From Nocardia jejuensis NBRC 103114 (GTDB lineage Bacteria > Actinomycetota > Actinomycetes > Mycobacteriales > Mycobacteriaceae): a stretch of 64,000 bases of DNA. Location: contig NZ_BDBU01000049.1 of assembly GCF_001613145.1 (NCBI RefSeq), positions 1-64,000 of the forward strand, read 5' to 3'. The notes beneath the pieces are model-generated. The model made no database searches. It was not told the origin of the DNA and saw only the letters and a list, made by a program, of their open reading frames with translations. Made by a program: the position numbers and the translations under genes. Every line of letters begins with the position of its first letter. Position 1 is the stretch's first letter. Shown one piece after another: positions 45,601-64,000 of the stretch.

Positions 45601-48600
45601 GGCCCAGCGGCCCAATGGTGTTGGTGCGACGACTGATTCGGGGACGACCGGCGACCAGCGCACCTGCAGGATCGGATCGGCGGCACCGGCGGTGTTCGTG
45701 GAGAGCTGCGCGAGCGGCAGTGCCCGAGTCGTCACCGTTCCCGAGAGCACCGCGCGGCCGTGTTCATCGAACACCGCCACCGCGACCGCGGATCCGGCGG
45801 TGGTCAGGCGAACGCGCAGCACCGTGGCGTCGGTGGCGGACAGTGAGACGGACTCCCATGAGAACGGAAGCACTATCTGCCCGGTGGGAACGGCGAACGG
45901 CGACTCGTGCTGTGTCGCAGCGCTGTCGATCACACCGGCGAGCAGACCCGCGTGCGCGGCCGCGTCCAGCAGGGCCGGATGAATGCCGAATCCTTCGGTG
46001 CGCACACCCGTGCCCGGGACCACGGCGATCTCGGCGAACACCTGCGCGCCGCGCCGCCACAGGGCCCGAACGCCGTGGAATGCCGGGCCGTAGTCGTATC
46101 CGCGTGCCAGCAATTGCGTGTACGCGACAGCGGGATCGATGTCGGTCGCCTCGGCCGGTGGCCAGGCTGCCTGTTCGGGAGTGGCCCGGGTGTCGTCCGT
46201 GCTCAGCAGGCCACGAGCATGCAGGATCCATTCCCCGTCGCGGTCGTGTTCCGGGCGGGAGTAGATGGATATCGGGCGTTGGGGGGAGTCGGGTTCGGTT
46301 CCGCCGACGAGCACGTGGATCTGCACGCCACCGGATTCCGGCAGGATCAGGGGCGCGTGCAGGGTCAGTTCGTCGATGGCCGGGAATCCGGTCACGGCGC
46401 CCGCGCGCAAGGCCAGCTCGACGAATCCGGTGCCCGGCAAAAGGACCGAACCAGCCACCGAGTGATCGGCCAGCCAGGGCTGGGCGGTCACGGACAGGCG
46501 ACCGGTGAGCAGCACGCCACCGGTTTCCGGAACCGAGACGATCGCACCCAGTAGCGGGTGGTCCACCGCGCCCAGACCGGCCGATTCCACACCGGTAGCG
46601 CCGAACCCGGTCTCGAGCCAGTAGCGGCGGCGCTGGAAAGCGTAGGTGGGCAACGTGACTCGCGATACCGGGCGAGCGGCGAAGACCGCCCGCCAGTCGA
46701 TCTCGACGCCGACCGCGTACATCTGCGCCGCGCAGGTCATCAGCTGCTCGACCTCGGCTCGGCCGCGGCGCGCTCCGGCCGCCACCACGGTCTGCGTGTC
46801 GATGTCCTCTGTCAGGCACTGGCGGGTCATGGCGGTCAGCACCGCATCCGGGCCGATTTCCAGGAATCGGCGCACACCCGAGGCGACCAGGGTCTGCACG
46901 CCCGGTGCGAACCGGACCGCCTCCCGGACCTGGCGCACCCAGTACCCGGGTTCGAGCAATTCGTCACCGACGATCGCGCCGGACAGGTTCGAGACGACGG
47001 GGACCTGCGGGCGGTGATAGGTGACAGTGCCTGCCACGGAGACGAACTCGTCGAGCATGGAGTCCATGCGATGGGAATGGAAGGCGTGCGACACCCGCAA
47101 CCGCGAGGTCTTCCTCCCGAGTTCGGCGAAGTGCTTCTCGAGCGCGGCCACGGCGTCTTCGTCACCGGAGATCACCAGGGACTCCGGCGAATTCACCGCG
47201 GCCAGGCAGGCGTGGTCCGCGTGCGCGACGAGCGCCTCGGACACCTCGGATTCGGTGGCCGCGACGGCCAGCATCGCGCCGCCCCGGGGGAGGCGGCCCA
47301 TGAGGCGGCCACGCGCCGCGACCAAGCGGCAGGCATCCTCGAGCGACCAGACTCCGGCGACGTACGCGGCGGTCAGCTCACCGATCGAATGTCCCAGCAG
47401 GGCATCGGGACTCACGCCCAGCGAATCCAGCAGCCGGAACATCGCGACTTCGTGGGCGAACAGCGCGGGCTGGGTGAACTCGGTGCGGTCGAGAACCTCG
47501 GCTTCGCCGGTGAACATCAGCTGCCTCAGCGATACGCCCAGCAGCGGGTCGAAGTGCGCGCAGAGCTCGTCCAGGGCCTCGGCGAACACCGGGAAGGCCT
47601 CGTACAGTTCGCGGCCCATGCCGATCCGCTGCGCGCCCTGACCGGTGCACAGGAAGGCCGTCTTGCGAGTGACGGCCTGGCCTACCGCCACTCCGGTGGC
47701 GGCCGCTCCGTGTTCGGCGAGCTCTGCCAGTCCGGCGAGCATGGCGTCGCGGTGCTCGCCGACCACGACGGCCCGGCGGTCCATCCGGGCGCGGGTCGTC
47801 GAGAGCGAATAGCCGATGTCCCCCACCGTGAGGTCGGGATGTGCGATGACCCAGGCGGAGAGTTTCGCCGCCTGGGCCCGCAGGCCGTCGTCGGTCTTGG
47901 CGGAGATCAGCCAGGGGGTGACGCCGGAAACCGCTGCCTTCGGACCGCTGTCGGTGTCGTCCTCGGCGTCGGCGGGCGACTCCGAGGCAGCGGGCGCTTC
48001 CTCCACGATCACGTGCGCGTTGGTGCCGCTGGCGCCGAACGAGGAGATGCCCGCGCGGCGCACCCGCTCCCCCACACGCCACGGCTCTGCCTCGGTGAGC
48101 AGCCGGACCGATCCCGCCGACCACTCCACGTGTGGCGTCGGAGCGTCGATATGCAGTGTGGCGGGTAGGGTTTCGTGACGCAGGGCCTGCACCATCTTGA
48201 TCACGCCGCCGACGCCGGCGGCGGCGGAGGTGTGCCCGATGTTCGATTTGAGCGAGCCGATGCGCAGCGGATCCGCGTCGCGACCACGACCGTATGCCGC
48301 GATCAGCGCCTGGGCTTCGATGGGATCACCCAGGGTGGTTCCGGTCCCGTGCGCTTCGACGGCATCGATGTCGGCGGGGCTCAGCCCGGCGTTGGCCAGC
48401 GCCGCGGCGATGACCTTCTCCTGAGAGGGGCCGTTGGGCGCGGTCAGCTGGCTGCTGGCGCCGTCCTGATTGATCGCGCTGCCGCGCACCACCGCCAGCA
48501 CCTGATGGCCGTGCCTGCGCGCATCGGAGAGCCGCTCGATCGCGAGCATGCCGAGTCCCTCGGAGAATCCGGTGCCGTTCGCCGCCGCCGCGAACGCCTT

Positions 48601-49388
48601 GCAACGTGCGTCGGGGGACAGTGCGCGCTGGCGGCCGAAGGCGATCAGCAGGGTGGGGTCGGACATGACGGTGACGCCGCCGACCAGGGCGAACGAGGTC
48701 TCACCCTGGCGCAGGGCCTGACACGCCAGGTGCAGGGCGACCAGCGAGGACGAGCACGCGGTGTCCACCGAGATGGCCGGGCCCTTGAAGCCGAGGGTGA
48801 AGGCGACGCGTCCGGACAGGACGCTGGCAGACACACCGGGGTAGGCATGGCCTTCCGATTCGGCGGTCAGGCCGGGCGAACCCACCCGGGGGCCGTAGTC
48901 CTGGTGGATGACACCGGCGTACACGCCGGTGTCGCTGCCGCGCAGGGTGGTCGGATCGATCCCGGCGTCCTCGAGCGCCTCCCAGGCCGCTTCCAGGAAC
49001 AGGCGCTGCTGTGGATCCATGGCCTCGGCGGCGCGGGGTCCGATCCCGAAGAAGCCCGCGTCGAAATCGCCCGCGGCATCGAGGAATCCGCCCTCGCGGG
49101 TGTAGACGGCGCCCGGCGCGTCCGGGTCCGGGTCGAACAGCCGCTCGAGATCCCAGCCGCGATCGGCGGGGAACGGGCCGACGGCATCGGTGCCGGAGGC
49201 GACCAGTTCCCACAGCTGTGCCGGGGTCTGCACGCCGCCGGGATAGCGGCAGCTCATGCCGACGATCGCGATCGGTTCCCCGGCCTGCTCCTGGAGGTGC
49301 GCGATGCGCTTGTTGGCCGTGCGGAGGTCGCCGGTGAGCTTGCGCAGATACCGGCTCAGACGTTCTTCGTTGCTGGTTCCGGGGTTGC

Positions 49389-49392
<4 letters not shown>
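33634..49392 (-). CDS. Trimodular type I polyketide synthase
   Basis: A 5252-residue PKS with a class-1-type N-terminal docking helix (ERLSRYLRKLTGDLRTANKR, about 9-28), three KS-AT-DH-KR-ACP modules beginning at about 38, 1785 and 3491, and a C-terminal docking region with an acidic tail (SIDELDIDDLITMAY). All three KS, AT (malonyl type, HAFH), DH, KR and ACP domains retain their catalytic residues, although the KR of module 2 lacks the LDD motif. Module 1 belongs to the sequence style of the upstream protein, modules 2 and 3 to that of the downstream protein, so the gene is a fusion point of two module lineages. The ATG start overlaps the stop of the upstream PKS gene by 4 nt (ATGA), giving translational coupling. 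Three elongation steps each leave a double bond. Confidence 0.95.
33870..38915 (-). other. Module 3 of the 5252-aa PKS: KS-AT(malonyl)-DH-KR-ACP
   Basis: KS Cys near 38425; the conserved NQDGASNGLTAPNG loop reads ...NGFSAPNG here. AT GHSIG near 37095 and HAFH near 36800. DH HRVLGATLLP near 36175. KR B-type (LDD near 34650) with Tyr in QGNYAAAN. ACP GFDSI near 34000. The KS holds the second copy of the 112-nt repeat. Confidence 0.88.
37823..37934. repeat. 112-nt exact repeat in KS coding DNA, copy 2
   Basis: Identical to 32436-32547. The flanks also match closely on the right-hand plus-strand side of the downstream module, consistent with gene conversion between neighbouring KS domains. Confidence 0.85.
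38970..44036 (-). other. Module 2 of the 5252-aa PKS: KS-AT(malonyl)-DH-KR-ACP
   Basis: KS Cys near 43550. AT GHSIG near 42230 and HAFH near 41935. DH HSVHGVVLLP near 41300. KR keeps Ser/Tyr/Asn (QANYAAAN near 39585) but has ADN in place of LDD near 39760. ACP GFDSL near 39095. This is the first module of the second lineage in the line. Confidence 0.88.
44085..49280 (-). other. Module 1 of the 5252-aa PKS: KS-AT(malonyl)-DH-KR-ACP
   Basis: KS Cys near 48755 with an unusual GASSQLTAPNG loop (normally GASNGLTAPNG). AT of the TGQGAQRIGMG lineage, GHSIG near 47385 and HAFH near 47080. DH HSVAGSVLLP near 46465. KR B-type (LDD near 44880), Tyr in QANYAAAN. ACP GFDSL near 44210. Confidence 0.88.
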
Positions 49393-60230
<10,838 letters not shown>

Positions 60231-60280
60231 CGGTGGAACTCCAGATCGTGTGTACTCAGCTGACGGGGTCGCTGAACGGG

Positions 60281-63200
60281 TCAGCTGATGTTGTCGATGA
60301 AGTCGAAAAGCTCGCGGTCGTCGGCGGATTCGAGATCCTCGGCGTCACCGCTCATATCGGTGTCGCCGGGATCGGCGCCTTCGAGCTCACGCAGCAGCGC
60401 GGTCACCCTGCTCGCCAGGGCCGAGCGGTCCGCCGCGGACAGCTCTGCCGTGGCGACGCTGTGCGCCAGCGATTCGACCTCGGCGGCGATGCGTTCGGCG
60501 GGGTCGTCGACCGGGACGAGCTCGTGCCGCAGGTGTGCCGCGAGCGCCTCGGGAGTGGGGTGGTCGAACATGGCGGTGGCCGACAGTTGCACTCCGACAG
60601 CCGATGTGAGGCGGTTGCGGAACTCCATCACACCGAGCGAGTCGAATCCGATGTCGCTGAACGGCTTGTCGATCGGGGTCTGCTCGGCACCGGTGTGCCC
60701 CAGCACGACTGCCGCCTGGGCACGGATCACGTCGAGCAGGACACGCTCCTGCTCGACCGTCGAGCGGCCGAGCAGCCGTGTGATCACGGGTGTGGTATCG
60801 GCGGCGGAGGGCGGGTTCGCCGGGTCGGCCGTGCGGCGGCGCGGGGGCCGCGACAGGTCGCGCATGATCGGGCGCACCGGCTCGGGGGATTCGTCCAGGG
60901 CGGTGCGATCGATTCGGATCGCCACCGAGGCGGAACGGCCGCCCGCGAGCGCGGCGTCGAACAGGGCGGTGCCGTCCGCGTCGGTCAGTGGGAGCAGACC
61001 TTCACGCCGCAGGCGAGCGAGATCGGCGGCGCCGAGAGTGCTGGTCATGCCGCCGCTCTGCTCCCACGGCCCCCAGATCACCGAGGTCGCGGGCAGGCCG
61101 ATCCGGTGCCGGTGCTGTGCCAGGGCATCGAGGAAGACATTGGCCGCGGCATAGTTCGCCTGGCCCGGGTTGCCGATCAGACCGGCGATCGAGGAGTACA
61201 GCACGAACATCGACAGATCCAGGTGCTCGGTCGCCTCGTGCAGGTTCCACGCGGCGTCCACCTTCGGGCGCAGCACCCGCGCGATCCGGTCGGGGGTCAG
61301 GGTGCTCAGCAGACCGTCGGACAGGACGCCCGCGGCGTGCACGACGCCGGTCAGCGGATGCTCCGCGGGGATCGCGGCCAAAACCGCGTCGAGTGCGGCG
61401 CGATCTGCGGTGTCACAGGCGACCACGTCCACGTGTGCTCCGAGCGCGCTCAGCTCGGCGGAGAGTTCGGCCGCACCGGGTGCGTCCGGGCCGCGGCGGC
61501 CCGCCAGCATCAGCCTGCGCACGCCGTGGGCGGTGATCAGGTGGCGTGCGGTCACCCCGCCCAATCCGCCGGTGCCGCCGGTGATGAGGACGGTGCCACC
61601 GGGACGCGGCGCGACCGGGACGGTCAGCACGTTCTTGCCGATGTGCGTGGCCTGGCTCAGGTATCGGTAGGCCTCGGGTGCGCGCCGCAGATCCCAGGAG
61701 ACGGTCGGGCCCGGGGTCAGGCTGCCCGTCTCGAACAGCGTGACCAGCTCGGTCAGGATCTCGTGCAGTCGGTCGGGACCGGCCTCCATCAGCATGAAGC
61801 TGTGGTAGTCCACGCCGGGGTACTCGGCGGCCACCTCGGCCGGATCACGGCGATCGATCATTCCCATCTCGACGAACCGGCCGCCGCGCGGCAGCAGCCG
61901 CAGCGACGCGTCCACGAATTCGCCTGCGAGGGAGTCCAAGACGATATCGACGCCACGCCCCTCGGTGACGTCGAGGAACTTCTGCTCGAAATCCAGCGCG
62001 CGGGAATTGGCGATCTCCGAATCGCCGAACCCGTTTTCGCGCAGCACATTCCACTTGGGCTCGCTGGCGGTGACCAGGATCCGGAGCCCGAGGTGGCGTG
62101 CGAGCTGTATCGCGGCCAGACCGACGCCGCCGGTCGCCGCGTGCAGCAGCAGGGTCTCCCCGGGACGTGCCCGGGCCAGATCGACGAGCCCGTAGTAGGC
62201 GGTCGCGTAGACGATCGGAATCGCGGCGGCCCGGGCGAAGGACCAGCCGTGCGGCATGGCCGCGAGCAGTCGGCGATCGACCACCGCGGTCGAGGCCACA
62301 CCCGGAATCAGGCCGAAAACCCGGTCACCCGGCGCGAATTCGGTCACGTCCGGTGCAGTCTCCAGAACGACTCCGGCTCCCTCGCCGCCGATTCTGCCGG
62401 CCTTGTCCGGGTAGGTGCCCAGGGCCATCAGGACATCCCGGAAATTGAGGCCCGCCGATCGGACGCTCACCCGGACCTGCCCTGGCTCGAGTGCGGCCGA
62501 GGCGGTCGGTTGCGCGGTGAGGGCGAAGTTGTCCGCGGTCAGGGTGCCCTTGTCACACAGGGTGAGCCCCCATGGCGAGTCATCTCGTGGGGTGAGGGTG
62601 CGCTGATCGGCGGCGCGCAGGCGCGGTGCGTAGGTCCTTTCGGCGCGCACGGCCAGTTGAGGTTCGGCGGCCGCTGCCGAGAGTAGAACGGCGGCACGGT
62701 AATTCGCCCGATCGTCGGTGTCGACGAGCAGGATTCGGTCGGGGTTCTCGCTCTGCGCGGTGCGCAGCAGACCCCAGGCGGCCGCCGCCGACAGGTCGAT
62801 CGGGTCGTGCGGATGTACCGCGACGGCGTGGCTGGTGACGAAGACGAGTCGGTGATCTCGCTCGAGTAGGCGCTGCAGGTGCACGGTGAGTTCGGTGATC
62901 AGGTCCCTGACCTGGTGCGGCAGCGCGATGCGCGGGGATCCGTCGCGTGAGTGCGCATTCCGGTGCTCGGCGGCGACCCGGATCACCGTCGTGACGCGAC
63001 CGTCGAGAGTCACCGTTTCGGCATCGTCCGGCGGGGAGTGCCAGGTGGCGACGACGCCCGGCACCGACTCGGCCCGTGGCACCCAGTTCAGTTCGTAGCC
63101 TAGGACTTCCGCGCGCGGGAGAGCCATGGCGTCGGTCGACAGCGTGCGCAGGGTGAGCGCACCCACGGCGGCCACCGGTGCGCCCGCGGGATCGGTGAGG

Positions 63201-64000
63201 GTGAGGGTGATCTGCTCACCGCCCGGTCCGGAGCTGGTGACGGCGGCGCGGACCCGCACCGTGGTCGCTCCGGTCGGGTACAGGGCGGCGCTCTCCCAGG
63301 AGAACGGGACGGCAATGGCGCCGGGCCGAGTATCGGGGGCCAGGCCGCCGAGCAGGAGCGCGTGCAGTGCCGCATCCAGCACGGCCGGGTGCACGGCGAA
63401 TCTCGCGCGGTCCGACCGGGCGGAGTCCGGCAGCGTGACTTCCGCGAAGACCTCACCGTCGCGGGTCCACAGGGCCGTGAGTCCGCGGAATGCGGGGCCG
63501 TACTCGTAGCCGCGTTCGGCGAGTCCTGTGTACGCGTGATCGAGCGCGATGGCGGTCGCGCCCGCGGGCGGCCAGTGCGACGAATCGACCTCGACCGGCG
63601 AGAGGTCCGGCTCCTCGGTCACTGTCGCCGTCGCATGGCGAATCCACTGTGCTGCTTCGTCATCGGAGGCCGCCGGGCCGCCGATGCGTGAGTACACCGT
63701 GATAGTCCGAGCGCCGGTTGCGGCCGGTGCGGCCACCACGCGCAGGTCGACGGGTGCCTCGGCGAGCGCCAGCGGTGTCTCGATCACCAGCTCCGCCAGT
63801 CGCGGCCGATCCACGAGCGTTCCCACGTGCGAAGCCAGTTCCACGAGGGCCGCTCCGGGCAGCAGCACGACCCCGGCGACGGCATGATCGGCGAGCCACG
63901 GGTGCGCCGCGAGGGACAGCCGACCGGTGAAGACCACGTCCTCGGACCGCGGCAGTCGCACCATCGCACTCAGGAGCGGGTGACGAGGGTCGTCCACACC
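60281..64000 (-). CDS. Type I polyketide synthase, 3' part (DH-ER-KR-ACP), gene continues beyond the window
   Basis: The C-terminal 1239 or so residues of a PKS whose start lies past the right edge. Domains in order: DH (HAVAGVVLLP near 63880, YGPAF and HPAVLDAALHA), ER (LNFRDVLMALG; NADPH motif HAATGGVGLAA near 62135), KR (LSD at the LDD site near 61325, Tyr in QANYAAAN near 61160), ACP (GFDSL near 60650), then a C-terminal docking region of about 75 residues with an acidic end (DDRELFDFID). All are active by motif, so this module leaves a fully saturated two-carbon unit. Its KS and AT are not in the window, so its extender unit is unknown. It is 50 nt upstream of the bimodular PKS gene and surely in the same operon. 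Confidence 0.93.
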   Translation of the reverse strand, partial: GVDDPRHPLLSAMVRLPRSEDVVFTGRLSLAAHPWLADHAVAGVVLLPGAALVELASHVGTLVDRPRLAELVIETPLALAEAPVDLRVVAAPAATGARTITVYSRIGGPAASDDEAAQWIRHATATVTEEPDLSPVEVDSSHWPPAGATAIALDHAYTGLAERGYEYGPAFRGLTALWTRDGEVFAEVTLPDSARSDRARFAVHPAVLDAALHALLLGGLAPDTRPGAIAVPFSWESAALYPTGATTVRVRAAVTSSGPGGEQITLTLTDPAGAPVAAVGALTLRTLSTDAMALPRAEVLGYELNWVPRAESVPGVVATWHSPPDDAETVTLDGRVTTVIRVAAEHRNAHSRDGSPRIALPHQVRDLITELTVHLQRLLERDHRLVFVTSHAVAVHPHDPIDLSAAAAWGLLRTAQSENPDRILLVDTDDRANYRAAVLLSAAAAEPQLAVRAERTYAPRLRAADQRTLTPRDDSPWGLTLCDKGTLTADNFALTAQPTASAALEPGQVRVSVRSAGLNFRDVLMALGTYPDKAGRIGGEGAGVVLETAPDVTEFAPGDRVFGLIPGVASTAVVDRRLLAAMPHGWSFARAAAIPIVYATAYYGLVDLARARPGETLLLHAATGGVGLAAIQLARHLGLRILVTASEPKWNVLRENGFGDSEIANSRALDFEQKFLDVTEGRGVDIVLDSLAGEFVDASLRLLPRGGRFVEMGMIDRRDPAEVAAEYPGVDYHSFMLMEAGPDRLHEILTELVTLFETGSLTPGPTVSWDLRRAPEAYRYLSQATHIGKNVLTVPVAPRPGGTVLITGGTGGLGGVTARHLITAHGVRRLMLAGRRGPDAPGAAELSAELSALGAHVDVVACDTADRAALDAVLAAIPAEHPLTGVVHAAGVLSDGLLSTLTPDRIARVLRPKVDAAWNLHEATEHLDLSMFVLYSSIAGLIGNPGQANYAAANVFLDALAQHRHRIGLPATSVIWGPWEQSGGMTSTLGAADLARLRREGLLPLTDADGTALFDAALAGGRSASVAIRIDRTALDESPEPVRPIMRDLSRPPRRRTADPANPPSAADTTPVITRLLGRSTVEQERVLLDVIRAQAAVVLGHTGAEQTPIDKPFSDIGFDSLGVMEFRNRLTSAVGVQLSATAMFDHPTPEALAAHLRHELVPVDDPAERIAAEVESLAHSVATAELSAADRSALASRVTALLRELEGADPGDTDMSGDAEDLESADDRELFDFIDNIS
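60520..64000 (-). other. Fully reducing module, visible part: DH-ER-KR-ACP
   Basis: The only enoylreductase in the window. It marks the switch from a saturated upstream segment to the eight DH-KR modules that follow. The KR is B-type by its Asp (GVLSDGLL). Confidence 0.88.

Overview
The window is GC-rich throughout and reads as an actinomycete chromosome, most probably Nocardia or a close mycolata relative. Pointers are the WS/DGAT-type acyltransferase, the F420-type LLM oxidoreductase, the orphan ParA, the mix of GTG and ATG starts, and dense gene packing. No rRNA, tRNA, CRISPR array, insertion sequence or phage gene was recognised.

The right three quarters (about 17.4-64.0 kb, all on the minus strand) hold the downstream end of a modular type I polyketide synthase. 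Transcription runs from the right edge leftward through four PKS genes. The first is a partial gene (beginning outside the window) ending in DH-ER-KR-ACP. It is followed by a bimodular protein of 3613 aa, a trimodular protein of 5252 aa, and a trimodular protein of 5407 aa with a terminal thioesterase. All eight complete modules are KS-AT-DH-KR-ACP, and all eight AT domains carry the malonyl-CoA signature (GHSIG plus HAFH). If every domain works, the carboxyl end of the product is eight consecutive conjugated double bonds (C2 to C17) next to a saturated two-carbon unit. That is an unbranched polyene acid or macrolactone, and it is the most notable content of the window. The starter unit, the earlier modules and most tailoring genes must lie beyond the right edge.

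The genes just left of the PKS (12.9-17.3 kb) are a convergent type II thioesterase and a three-gene minus-strand block: a free-standing thioester reductase, a saccharopine-dehydrogenase-like reductase and an NmrA-like reductase. A plus-strand WS/DGAT-type acyltransferase lies beside them. The thioesterase and reductase could plausibly serve the pathway (editing, reductive release); this is inference.

The left 11 kb look like mixed or border functions: an FAD oxidoreductase with its own clear promoter, an orphan ParA ATPase, a DUF4242/SemiSWEET-like pair, a large ATP-binding LuxR-family (LAL) regulator, a membrane diguanylate cyclase, a DUF1801 protein, an LLM flavin/F420 oxidoreductase, a serine beta-lactamase-fold hydrolase and a tiny coiled-coil protein. 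The LAL regulator is a candidate pathway activator, because such proteins commonly control macrolide and polyene clusters, but its distance from the PKS makes this uncertain.
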